Program-made: the position numbers and the translations under genes | Assembly (NCBI GenBank): GCA_004293365.1 | Contig: RDYN01000013.1 | Location: 1 to 64,000 of the forward strand | Reading direction: 5' to 3' | Length of the DNA stretch: 64,000 nucleotides | From: Oscillatoriales cyanobacterium | Lineage (GTDB): Bacteria; Cyanobacteriota; Cyanobacteriia; Cyanobacteriales; Microcoleaceae | Notes under the pieces: generated by a model | Databases searched by the model: none | Told to the model about the DNA's origin: nothing | What the model saw: only the letters and a program-made list of their open reading frames with translations | Part shown: positions 8,213 to 15,630 of the stretch, piece by piece | Layout of the letters: each line of letters opens with the position of its first letter | Numbering within the stretch: position 1 is the stretch's first letter

Positions 8213-9724
8213 ATGCTTTGCGATTACCTAGTCCAAATCCTCACCGCCCGCGTCTACGATGTAGCCCAAGAATCCCCCCTAGAATGCGCCCCCAATCTAT
8301 CAACGCGGCTCAGCAATAAACTGCTGCTGAAGCGAGAAGATATGCAGTCTGTCTTTTCCTTCAAACTGCGGGGCGCGTACAACAAAATGGCCCAACTGTC
8401 GCCGGATTTGCTAGCACAAGGTGTCATCGCAGCTTCCGCCGGCAACCACGCCCAAGGAGTCGCCCTCGCTGCGGGCCACCTGGGAACTCGCGCGATTATT
8501 GTCATGCCCGTAACTACGCCGCAGGTGAAGGTTAATGCGGTGATAGCGCGCGGTGGAGAGGTGGTTTTGCACGGGGATACCTACGATGATGCTTGCGCCT
8601 TTGCGCGCCAATTAGAGGCAGAAAAAGGGTTGACTTTCATTCACCCTTTTGACGATCCCCACGTAATCGCGGGACAGGGTACGATCGGCATGGAAATTCT
8701 GCGGCAACATCAAAAACCGATTCACGCGATTTTTGTGGCCATTGGCGGCGGCGGATTGATTTCGGGAATTGCAGCTTATATCAAGCGGTTGCGCCCGGAA
8801 ATTAAGATTATCGGCGTTGAACCTGTGGATTCCGATGCGATGAATCAATCGCTGAAAGCGGGTAAACGGGTGCGTTTGTCGCAGGTGGGTTTATTTGCTG
8901 ACGGCGTTGCGGTGCGGGAAGTTGGGGAGGAAACTTTTCGCCTGTGTCAAGAGTATGTGGATGAGATTATTTTGGTGGATACGGATGATGTTTGTGCGGC
9001 GATTAAGGATGTTTTTGAGGATACGCGATCGATCTTAGAACCTGCCGGCGCATTGGCGATCGCAGGTGCGAAAGCTTACGTCGAACGGGAACAAGTCGCA
9101 GGAGAAACATTAATTGCGGTTGCTTGCGGCGCGAACATGAATTTCGATCGCCTGCGTTTTGTAGCAGAAAGGGCAGAGTTTGGCGAACGTCGGGAAGCGA
9201 TTTTTGCAGTCACAATTCCCGAACAGCCGGGAAGTCTCCGCAGGTTTTGCGAATGTCTGGGGAAGCGCAATTTAACTGAATTCAGCTATCGAATTGCGGA
9301 TGAAAAAGCGGCACATATTTTTATTGGCGTGCAAATTCAAAACCGCGCTGATGCGGTGAAAATAGCGGCAAGTTTTGAAGATTGCGGCTTTAAGACTCTC
9401 GATTTAACTGATGATGAATTAACGAAATTGCACTTGCGGCACATGGTGGGCGGCCGTTCTCTGCTGGCAAATCACGAACTGTTTTATCGGTTTGAATTTC
9501 CCGAACGTCCTGGTGCGTTGATGAAGTTTGTGGGTTCGATGAGTCCTAACTGGAATATCAGCGTTTTTCACTATCGGAATAACGGGGCTGATTACGGGCG
9601 AATTGTGGTGGGGATTCAAGTACCGCCGGATGAGATGCAGGAATGGCAGGCTTTTTTGGATACTCTGGGCTATCAGTATGGGGATGAGAGTCAGAATCCG
9701 GCGTATAAGTTGTTTTTGGGGTAG
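8213..9724 (+). CDS. ilvA: Threonine ammonia-lyase, biosynthetic
   Basis: Converts threonine to 2-oxobutanoate, the first step of isoleucine synthesis; PLP enzyme of fold type II. The 503-aa protein has the Schiff-base Lys51 in SVFSFKLRGAYNK, the phosphate-binding glycine loop GGGGLISGI near residue 180 and two C-terminal ACT-like regulatory repeats (starting FAVTIPEQPGSLRRF and YRFEFPERPGALMKF), expected for isoleucine feedback control. Length fits the biosynthetic form. It appears monocistronic, with about 100 bases of upstream DNA. Confidence 0.95.
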   Translation: MLCDYLVQILTARVYDVAQESPLECAPNLSTRLSNKLLLKREDMQSVFSFKLRGAYNKMAQLSPDLLAQGVIAASAGNHAQGVALAAGHLGTRAIIVMPVTTPQVKVNAVIARGGEVVLHGDTYDDACAFARQLEAEKGLTFIHPFDDPHVIAGQGTIGMEILRQHQKPIHAIFVAIGGGGLISGIAAYIKRLRPEIKIIGVEPVDSDAMNQSLKAGKRVRLSQVGLFADGVAVREVGEETFRLCQEYVDEIILVDTDDVCAAIKDVFEDTRSILEPAGALAIAGAKAYVEREQVAGETLIAVACGANMNFDRLRFVAERAEFGERREAIFAVTIPEQPGSLRRFCECLGKRNLTEFSYRIADEKAAHIFIGVQIQNRADAVKIAASFEDCGFKTLDLTDDELTKLHLRHMVGGRSLLANHELFYRFEFPERPGALMKFVGSMSPNWNISVFHYRNNGADYGRIVVGIQVPPDEMQEWQAFLDTLGYQYGDESQNPAYKLFLG

Positions 9725-9881
9725 GTTTTGAGGTGGGTTTTGGGGTGGGGTTTTGGGAAAGGGCGATCGAATTTAAGGTGTGACAAAGCTAAATTAAACT
9801 ATTGCCACTCGTCATAAAGGGAAAACTGGCAGAAAAACGATAAAATTGTGGCAGAGTGGCAATGACACCGAATCCAAAGCG

Positions 9882-10445
9882 ATGACAACAGCACTTCCAA
9901 CATCTCTCACCCTCGAAGCTTTCCTCAAACTGCCGGAAACTCAACCTGCGAGTGAATTTATTAACGGACGCATTCATCAAAAGCTTATGCCCCAAGGCAA
10001 ACATTCTCGCTTGCAACTCAAGTTTTGTAACGCTGTAAATCAGGTTGCGGAAACGGCACAAATTGCCCTTGCTTTTCCAGAATTGCGCTGTACTTTTGGC
10101 GGGCGTTCTCTTGTGCCGGATGTTACAGTGTTTGCTTGGGAAAGAATCACTTTTGAAGCGGATGGTGAAGTTCCGAATGCTTTTGAGACTCATCCTGACT
10201 GGACAGTGGAAATTTTATCCCCAGATCAGAAAGCAACTAAGGTGATTAGTAATATTTTACACTGTCTGAAATACGGCACTCAGCTTGGATGGTTAATCGA
10301 TCCAGAGGAGCGGTTTATTTTAGTATTTATTCCTGGACAGGAACCAGTTGAGTTGACGGGACAAAATCGCCTGCCCGTGCCAAATTTTTTAACGTTAGAT
10401 TTGACTGTGGAGCAGGTTTTTGGGTGGTTGAAAGCAGGTGGATAA
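9882..10445 (+). CDS. Uma2 family endonuclease-like protein
   Basis: A 187-aa member of the Uma2 (DUF820) family with a PD-(D/E)XK fold, very numerous in cyanobacteria; cellular role unknown. Visible motifs are SEFINGRIHQK near the N-terminus, LVPDVTVF (the PD acid) and WTVEILSPDQKATK (the E-x-x motif). The frame opens 12 codons earlier at 9846, but the ATG at 9882 begins the family's usual start. The window contains two further Uma2 genes, at 51241 and 59380. Confidence 0.85.
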   Translation: MTTALPTSLTLEAFLKLPETQPASEFINGRIHQKLMPQGKHSRLQLKFCNAVNQVAETAQIALAFPELRCTFGGRSLVPDVTVFAWERITFEADGEVPNAFETHPDWTVEILSPDQKATKVISNILHCLKYGTQLGWLIDPEERFILVFIPGQEPVELTGQNRLPVPNFLTLDLTVEQVFGWLKAGG

Positions 10446-10452
10446 CTTTGCT

Positions 10453-11304
10453 CTAAATTCTATCCGATCGCAAATTCCTGATTTCTTCGATGCTGAGTCC
10501 GGTTGTTTGACTGATGGTTTCGTCATCTAGGCGATCGAGTAATCGCCGTGCGATCGCCAGTTTTTCTTCTTTTTGAGCTTCTTTTCGAGCTTGTTTCTCA
10601 GCATAGATTATAACTCCTTGTTGGTCGTAAATAAACATTTCTTGCCGTTCGATAGCCTCCAGTTCATCAGGATTTAAATTAACTTGATTTGCTATGTCAA
10701 AGGCTTGATGAATCTCTGGGACGACATCCATTGTTTCTGGAATTTGTGTCAGCGTGTTAGCATATTTCATGAAATAAATCCATTTATCCACTAGAGTTTC
10801 TAACTGTGACAATTCTTTGGTAAATTTCGGAAGTTCGACAAACACTAACTCCATGTTATTGTCGGTATATCTCAGATTAGTCGTTTCTTCTTTATAAACA
10901 AATCTAGAAATTAGCCGATCGCTATTTGCAAACATCTCGAAATCAGTCAGTGTCAGTGCAATCACAGGTTTCAGCATTCCGTAGCCTTGTCCTTTCTGTA
11001 ATTGAGAAACATAGGTTTTTGCAGCGTTGTACAAAACTCTCTTTCCGAAAAACTCTACATTTAATACCTGCATTTCAATAATGACTATAGTACCGTCGGT
11101 GAGTCGGGCTTTCACATCTAAGTAAGTATCTTTTAACCCTGTGATTTTTGGGGGTAAGTTGGGATTAATAATTTCTAAGTCTTCTATGGTAGGATTGCCA
11201 TCGTAAATCATGGCGTTGAGGAAGCTGATGAGTATGCCTTTGTTATCTGAAGAACCGAAGATTTTTTTGAAGGCGTAGTCGGTTTTGGGGTTAATGAAGG
11301 TCAT
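10453..11304 (-). CDS. Rpn family recombination-promoting nuclease / PDDEXK transposase-like
   Basis: A 283-aa protein of the PD-(D/E)XK nuclease family formerly listed as putative transposase. The N-terminus TFINPKTDYAFKKIFG is the family signature; DVKARLTDGTIVIIEMQ carries the catalytic D...E-x-Q near residues 82-100. The C-terminus is rich in Glu, Lys and Gln with an arm ending in SIEEIRNLRSD. RpnA-type proteins promote RecA-independent recombination (family knowledge). It converges with the Uma2 gene, leaving only 7 bases between the stop codons. Confidence 0.85.
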   Translation of the reverse strand: MTFINPKTDYAFKKIFGSSDNKGILISFLNAMIYDGNPTIEDLEIINPNLPPKITGLKDTYLDVKARLTDGTIVIIEMQVLNVEFFGKRVLYNAAKTYVSQLQKGQGYGMLKPVIALTLTDFEMFANSDRLISRFVYKEETTNLRYTDNNMELVFVELPKFTKELSQLETLVDKWIYFMKYANTLTQIPETMDVVPEIHQAFDIANQVNLNPDELEAIERQEMFIYDQQGVIIYAEKQARKEAQKEEKLAIARRLLDRLDDETISQTTGLSIEEIRNLRSDRI

Positions 11305-11335
11305 ATTTTAAATCCTGTGCTGTAAAGGCTAAAAT

Positions 11336-11521
11336 TTAAGCGATTTCTTGACGTACCAGCTCAGCTAGACTATCCCACTGAGCATCTGTTGTAGCTTCAA
11401 ACTGAGCTTTCCATGCTCGTTCATCTTCTAATTCGGCGAGCAGGCGAGCGGCGATCGCATCTTGCTCGTCTGCTGATAAAGTTTTCAATTGGGCGATCGC
11501 GCGATCGAGCAATTCAGTCAT
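11336..11521 (-). CDS. Small antitoxin-like protein, orphan
   Basis: A 61-aa acidic helical protein with LLDRAIAQLKTLSADEQDAI, a pattern shared by many cyanobacterial addiction-module antitoxin-like genes. No toxin follows: the next gene downstream is the Rpn-type nuclease 31 bases away on the same strand, which could be co-transcribed. Called as antitoxin-like from sequence pattern only. Confidence 0.6.
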   Translation of the reverse strand: MTELLDRAIAQLKTLSADEQDAIAARLLAELEDERAWKAQFEATTDAQWDSLAELVRQEIA

Positions 11522-11608
11522 AATCGCCGTTTTATATAAGAGATACCGCTAATTATAGCTTGCCCAGTTGTCAGGTTTTGGTGTTTCGCGCGATCGCACT
11601 TAATTTTG

Positions 11609-11647
11609 TTCGTAAGGGCGATCGCCCAAAACGATCGCTCTTACGAA
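11609..11647. repeat. Inverted repeat with HIP1-like core
   Basis: TTCGTAAGGGCGATCG and CGATCGCTCTTACGAA form a near-perfect hairpin with a 7-base loop, placed between two divergent small genes. A half copy (TTGTTCGTAAGGGCGATCG) lies near 12091-12110. It may be a mobile intergenic palindrome. Confidence 0.75.
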
Positions 11648-11688
11648 TTACAATGGGTAAAGAAGTCTAGCAAGGAAAATGCCAGATT

Positions 11689-12033
11689 ATGACAATCCGG
11701 GAAGAAGTAATCCGCGAGATTGAGCAAGCCTCAGATGATGTACTTGAGGTGCTATTGAGTTTTTTGCGTCAGAGGCGCTTGTCGAACTTGGAGGGTTTTT
11801 TGGCGATCGACTCTGCTGAGATTTCCAGTGCTGAATTGACAGCGCAAAAGCATTATCCTCTGCGCGGGATGCCGTTGGTAATTGCCGAGGATTTTGATGC
11901 GCCGATGCAAGTTACCCAACTAATCGAGGGGATTGTCACGATTAGGGAAGATGGAAATGTAGGTTTGAGGGACTTATTGGGTGGTTTAGAAGCCGAGAGA
12001 GAAGCGATTTGGCAGGAAAAACAGTCTGGATAA
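11689..12033 (+). CDS. Hypothetical antitoxin-like protein
   Basis: A 114-aa soluble protein starting TIREEVIREIEQASDDVLEV and LLSFLRQRRL, the sort of N-terminal helix found in DUF2281-type antitoxin-like cyanobacterial proteins, followed by a Pro/acidic segment. No adjacent toxin gene is present. Function unknown; the antitoxin idea is inference. Confidence 0.55.
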   Translation: MTIREEVIREIEQASDDVLEVLLSFLRQRRLSNLEGFLAIDSAEISSAELTAQKHYPLRGMPLVIAEDFDAPMQVTQLIEGIVTIREDGNVGLRDLLGGLEAEREAIWQEKQSG

Positions 12034-12126
12034 CTCAAGGTAATGCGATCGGGATGAGCGACAAAGGGAAAGGGCGATCGCACTTAGTTTTGTTCGTAAG
12101 GGCGATCGATCTTCGCATACCGGTAA

Positions 12127-12501
12127 CTATTCTGGTTTCATCCAACCTTTGAAGATCGCTTTCGTAACATTGACATAGGGATTGGCTAAAAACTCTTCGA
12201 TCGCAGTTTCACCGCCAGCCTGCAATGCAGCAATCAAGCGACGTTTGAAACTAGGAGTTGTTTCATCATGAATGTACTTAATCTTTTCGGCCTCAGTAGG
12301 ATTTGGATTAATTCTTGCTAACTGTTCGAGCAGTTGTTGAATTTCTTTTGCTGAAGCAGCAAGAGTTTGTTTTTGTTCTGATTGTTGGTCAAAAGTGGTG
12401 TTGTCAGATCTACTGACCTGATTAGCATTGTAAACGCTTCCACTACTCTGGGCACCATAAACACTTCCACCGACATTTATTGATTTATAATTCTCAGGCA
12501 T
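12127..12501 (-). CDS. Small helical protein, possible conflict-system adaptor
   Basis: A 124-aa protein in two parts. Residues 1-40 are rich in Gly, Ser, Asn and Val (NVGGSVYGAQSSGSVYNAN); residues 50-124 are helical with LLEQLARINPNPTEAEKIKY and end in KAIFKGWMKPE. Comparable helical C-termini accompany NACHT, CHAT and TIR-type proteins in cyanobacteria (recollection, not checked). It is preceded on the same strand by the signal-peptide gene at 12533, so the two may form an operon. Confidence 0.6.
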   Translation of the reverse strand: MPENYKSINVGGSVYGAQSSGSVYNANQVSRSDNTTFDQQSEQKQTLAASAKEIQQLLEQLARINPNPTEAEKIKYIHDETTPSFKRRLIAALQAGGETAIEEFLANPYVNVTKAIFKGWMKPE

Positions 12502-12532
12502 AGTTTAAACGACTCCTTTATTGCAAATAAAT

Positions 12533-13420
12533 TTACTTTTTCTTAGGCTTTTTCTTGGGAGGGTAGATATCATTAATTTCAGCTTCTGACAACCACCGAT
12601 TTGGCTTGTGATTTTCATTCAATGGTATCCAAATTGATTCTGTAGAATTACGAGTGACATGATCGTTGAATTTCACAAAATCTTCATCTTCAATCGTAAA
12701 AAAACTTTCGTATTCTGTGCTGTAGCATTTACTATCGTTCGTCCATTCATAAATCCTCAATTTATACTTGCCAGATTTAACCTCAAATTGCCTTCCCCCT
12801 AGTTCAATCATCCAATCAAATTGAATTACTTTACTTACGGAAGAAAGTCCTTTTACAGGAATTGGTTGAGCTAAACTATCATTTTCAAAATTTCCACTTA
12901 TTCCAATTTTAACAAAAGCAGTCCATATCATATCGTAAAAATTATCATGGCCATCTTTGACAACAACTAAGCGAATACGCTCAATTGTTCCGCCTTGTGG
13001 ACTCCAATTGTAGAAGGTGATCGGTAGATTAAATTGTACTCCTGTAAGAGTCGTACAACTCGTTATAGCATCAATTTTAAAAATGGGAAAAAGTATAATA
13101 TCTTTTCCAAAACACAACTTAATATTTTGTTTTTTTAGAAGAGATTTATAAGCAACAACACCAGATACACCTAAGCTAAATAAAGAAACTAATGTTGCGA
13201 ACCAATCAGTTTCTTTTTTTACAGCGCTGGTATCGTTTAGTGTTAAAATATTCTGTGATGGAGTAGATAATGAAGTCGGCGTTTGTTTATTTGAAGCATT
13301 AGAACCTTGTTTGATACTACCTGAAGCAGGTGTATTTGTATATGGCTGAGCCAAAGATTTAATTGAAGTAGCTAATAATGAAATAGTACATATTGCTAAT
13401 AGCATTTTATTTCCCCTCAT
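12533..13420 (-). CDS. Hypothetical exported or membrane-anchored protein
   Basis: A 295-aa protein with an N-terminal signal-like segment (LLAICTISLLATSIKSLAQP), a Ser/Thr/Asn-rich linker to about residue 65, then a second hydrophobic segment (FATLVSLFSLGVSGVVAYKS) near residues 74-93, then a beta-rich domain of about 180 residues and a Lys/Pro tail. Translation may begin at 13420 or at the second ATG 13405. I do not recognise the family. Low GC and A/T-rich codons set it apart from the core genes and suggest transfer. Confidence 0.55.
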   Translation of the reverse strand: MRGNKMLLAICTISLLATSIKSLAQPYTNTPASGSIKQGSNASNKQTPTSLSTPSQNILTLNDTSAVKKETDWFATLVSLFSLGVSGVVAYKSLLKKQNIKLCFGKDIILFPIFKIDAITSCTTLTGVQFNLPITFYNWSPQGGTIERIRLVVVKDGHDNFYDMIWTAFVKIGISGNFENDSLAQPIPVKGLSSVSKVIQFDWMIELGGRQFEVKSGKYKLRIYEWTNDSKCYSTEYESFFTIEDEDFVKFNDHVTRNSTESIWIPLNENHKPNRWLSEAEINDIYPPKKKPKKK

Positions 13421-13571
13421 GCCATCATATCCATATTATTTGTGCAATTTGCGAGATTTGAATAGAGTTTAATACACACAAAAATCGTCAATTTTAATTG
13501 GTTGCAATTGAACGAATAATTGTTATTTACTGTGTATACCTACTATAAACCGATCGCACAAAAATTAAAAG

Positions 13572-13640
13572 CGGAAAAAGACGGATTTTTCTTAAATTAT
13601 TGTAAACTACGGAAAAAGACGGATCGAGACGGATTAAGTC
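13572..13640. promoter_or_regulatory. Direct repeats upstream of the HTH gene
   Basis: CGGAAAAAGACGGAT occurs exactly at 13572-13586 and 13610-13624, and a third shorter GACGGAT follows at 13628-13634. They lie within 100 bases of the start of the HTH protein at 13674, so they may be an operator for it (inference). Confidence 0.45.
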
Positions 13641-13673
13641 GGCTATAATAACCAATGTCCTCCCACATCCCGG

Positions 13674-14198
13674 ATGATGCGCCTCCAAGAAATACTTCAA
13701 TTTATAGATGATGCTGTCTACGCCAAGACACGCAAACGCTTAAATGACTTGCAACGCGGAATTATCGAAGGCACGCTGAAACGTCAAAAGTATGATGACA
13801 TTGCAGAGAATTGTGGTTGTTCAGCGGGTCATGCTAAGGATGTCGGTTACGAGCTTTTGCAAATGTTATCTGATATTTTTGATGAAGAAGTTGATAAAAA
13901 AAACCTTAAATCCGTCGTAGAACGGCAAGGCGATCTAAATATTTATTTGGGCGCTCGAAGTTTTAATACTAATAATAGTAATCATATAATCGGCTGTGTA
14001 AACATGGGTTCCGAACAAACCACTCCTAACCTAAATCAAAGTCAGCCGGAAACTCCCGACTCGCAGGAGGAAAATAAAAATCAAACTAAGATTGAAACAA
14101 TAGATAAATTACGGCAGTTTGGCTTGAGCGACGAGCAAATTGCCGAAGCCCTAGATATACCTTTAGAGCAGGTTAAGCAGGTGGACTTGCAGGAGTAA
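13674..14198 (+). CDS. Stand-alone vMAP-type N-terminal HTH protein
   Basis: Residues about 1-85 resemble the HTH domain found at the N-terminus of vWA-MoxR-associated and NB-ARC/WD40 proteins of cyanobacteria: LNDLQRGIIEGTLKRQKYDD, then IAENCGCSAGHAKDVGYELL. Residues 90-110 form a Gly/Asn-rich link, and the C-terminus has a second small HTH-like segment (LRQFGLSDEQIAEALDIPLE). The usual ATPase and repeat domains are absent. It is divergent from the two-gene set 12127-13420. Direct repeats sit upstream. DNA binding is inferred. Confidence 0.65.
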   Translation: MMRLQEILQFIDDAVYAKTRKRLNDLQRGIIEGTLKRQKYDDIAENCGCSAGHAKDVGYELLQMLSDIFDEEVDKKNLKSVVERQGDLNIYLGARSFNTNNSNHIIGCVNMGSEQTTPNLNQSQPETPDSQEENKNQTKIETIDKLRQFGLSDEQIAEALDIPLEQVKQVDLQE

Positions 14199-14223
14199 AT
14201 CTGTGCTATTTTATATCTCAATG

Positions 14224-14529
14224 TCATGGTTCTTGTTCCTCAAATAGGGATAGTAGATCTCGGCGACCGCTAACTACACGAAGAATCTCAATCCCATCCT
14301 CTAAAAGTCGGTAGAAGATGATGTAGCCATCCAAAGGCAGACCTCGCAAGTTGGGACGTATTTCTATATAACTCCTGCCTAAATTAGGAAAGTTGACTAA
14401 TTGTTGGCAGCGACGCGAAAAATCTTGGAAAAAGCGCTCACCTGCTTCGATGTTGTTGGTAGTGAAATAATAATCAGTAATTTCGTTGAGGTCTTGGGTG
14501 GCAAGAACGTTGATGAGATAGCGTTTCAT
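14224..14529 (-). CDS. ParE/RelE-type toxin
   Basis: A 101-aa protein of the RelE/ParE fold: KRYLINVLATQDLNEITDYY at the N-terminus, FPNLGRSYIEIRPNLRGLPL in the middle and EILRVVSGRRDLLSLF at the end, all typical positions. ParE members inhibit DNA gyrase, RelE members cut mRNA; this looks closer to ParE. The ATG at 14529 overlaps the antitoxin stop by four bases (ATGA), so the toxin is translationally coupled. Confidence 0.85.
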   Translation of the reverse strand: MKRYLINVLATQDLNEITDYYFTTNNIEAGERFFQDFSRRCQQLVNFPNLGRSYIEIRPNLRGLPLDGYIIFYRLLEDGIEILRVVSGRRDLLSLFEEQEP

Positions 14530-14792
14530 TGTTGAGTCTCGCGCGCTTGCCGGAAACGATCGCAAATCCCTACAATAAATGTTTCGCCATCAATCGGTGG
14601 AGTATGTTCGGACATGGCAACCGCAGCATCTATCTTAACTCGTACAGCATCGAGCCATTCGCGATCGGCGCGATCGTATTCATCTAACAATCGCAAAGCA
14701 ACTTCGAGAACTTCTTCGGCAGAGCCATATTTACCAGTTTGCAGTTTAGTCTGAATGAATATTTCTTGGGTTTTCGTCAGCGTAATGCTCAT
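14526..14792 (-). CDS. ParD-type antitoxin
   Basis: An 88-aa ribbon-helix-helix antitoxin. SITLTKTQEIFIQTKLQTGK followed by YGSAEEVLEVALRLLDEYD is the ParD-family N-terminus that dimerises and binds the operon's own promoter; the acidic C-terminal tail would wrap the toxin. First gene of the pair; HIP1-like GATCG sites lie upstream, but I cannot point to a definite operator. Confidence 0.85.
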   Translation of the reverse strand: MSITLTKTQEIFIQTKLQTGKYGSAEEVLEVALRLLDEYDRADREWLDAVRVKIDAAVAMSEHTPPIDGETFIVGICDRFRQARETQQ

Positions 14793-14879
14793 AGTATTGA
14801 TTTACCCGTTTGTTTTAATTATATCGCATCGATCGATATTTGAAACTGGCGATCGGCAAAATTAGCATACCAAATTATT

Positions 14880-15206
14880 TCAAACCGATACTGGGCGACT
14901 TCTCAGCGGGACAAGAATTTCGTGTAAAATACTAGGCTTTGCACTCAGATACACTTCACGACAGTTACCCTCATTATATCCCACAACAATTGCCCCGATC
15001 GCACTACCGATTTCAGGATACATCTCTTCACTCATTTCTCCCTCATCCAAAAAGTCGGGAATTTTAATCAAACCTTTGACCGCATTTTCACCAAGATCGA
15101 CAAACACTCCAAAAGGAGCATGATATTCAACTTTCCCCAGCACAAACTGCCACAATTTATACTTTTGCTTGGTTTGCTCCCAGTTTTGACTATCCATAAT
15201 ATTCAC
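14880..15206 (-). CDS. S1-domain RNA-binding protein
   Basis: A 108-aa protein formed almost entirely of one S1 OB-fold domain: FVLGKVEYHAPFGVFVDLGE and AVKGLIKIPDF are typical strands. S1 domains bind single-stranded RNA. It starts at a GTG (15206) that overlaps the stop of the upstream gene (GTGA); an internal ATG at 15197 is an alternative. The coupling implies a joint role with the unknown 15203-15568 protein. Confidence 0.75.
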   Translation of the reverse strand: MNIMDSQNWEQTKQKYKLWQFVLGKVEYHAPFGVFVDLGENAVKGLIKIPDFLDEGEMSEEMYPEIGSAIGAIVVGYNEGNCREVYLSAKPSILHEILVPLRSRPVSV

Positions 15207-15568
15207 TCTCGTTTTAGGACTCGTGGAAATTGATTGAGTATGGCAAACAAGCCTTGAGGCACAACTATCTCAATTCGCTCGTAACCGTCTTTCTCATCAT
15301 AGCGATATTCCAGCGACTTGAAATACTGCTCGTAACTTGACTTATCTATGGAAACCTCCAGTATCCCTTCTTTGTAGCTGAGATTATACTCTTCGGCAAT
15401 ACTGCGATCGTTGGGTCCAGCAAAATAGCAATTTCCATCCAAGTAAGGAGGATTATAGGGAAAATCTAGGGGTTGAAATCCCTCTTGCAATAATTTCTGA
15501 CCTTTGCCTCTTTGAGGTGATTTGTAAATTGTAATGATTTGGGAGGCTTGTGAGAAACTGGATTGCAT
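15203..15568 (-). CDS. Hypothetical protein coupled to S1-domain gene
   Basis: A 121-aa soluble protein, QIITIYKSPQRGKGQKLLQE near the N-terminus and GNCYFAGPNDRSIAEEYNLS in the middle. The layout loosely recalls small secreted toxin or ADP-ribosyl-type folds, but I see no clear catalytic signature, so no function is claimed. It overlaps the S1-domain gene by four bases. Two-gene unit of unknown purpose. Confidence 0.6.
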   Translation of the reverse strand: MQSSFSQASQIITIYKSPQRGKGQKLLQEGFQPLDFPYNPPYLDGNCYFAGPNDRSIAEEYNLSYKEGILEVSIDKSSYEQYFKSLEYRYDEKDGYERIEIVVPQGLFAILNQFPRVLKRE

Positions 15569-15630
15569 TTCAATGCCTAGTAATACTCATGTTCGTTCTT
15601 TACCCGTTTGCTCTTATTCTATCCCATTCA

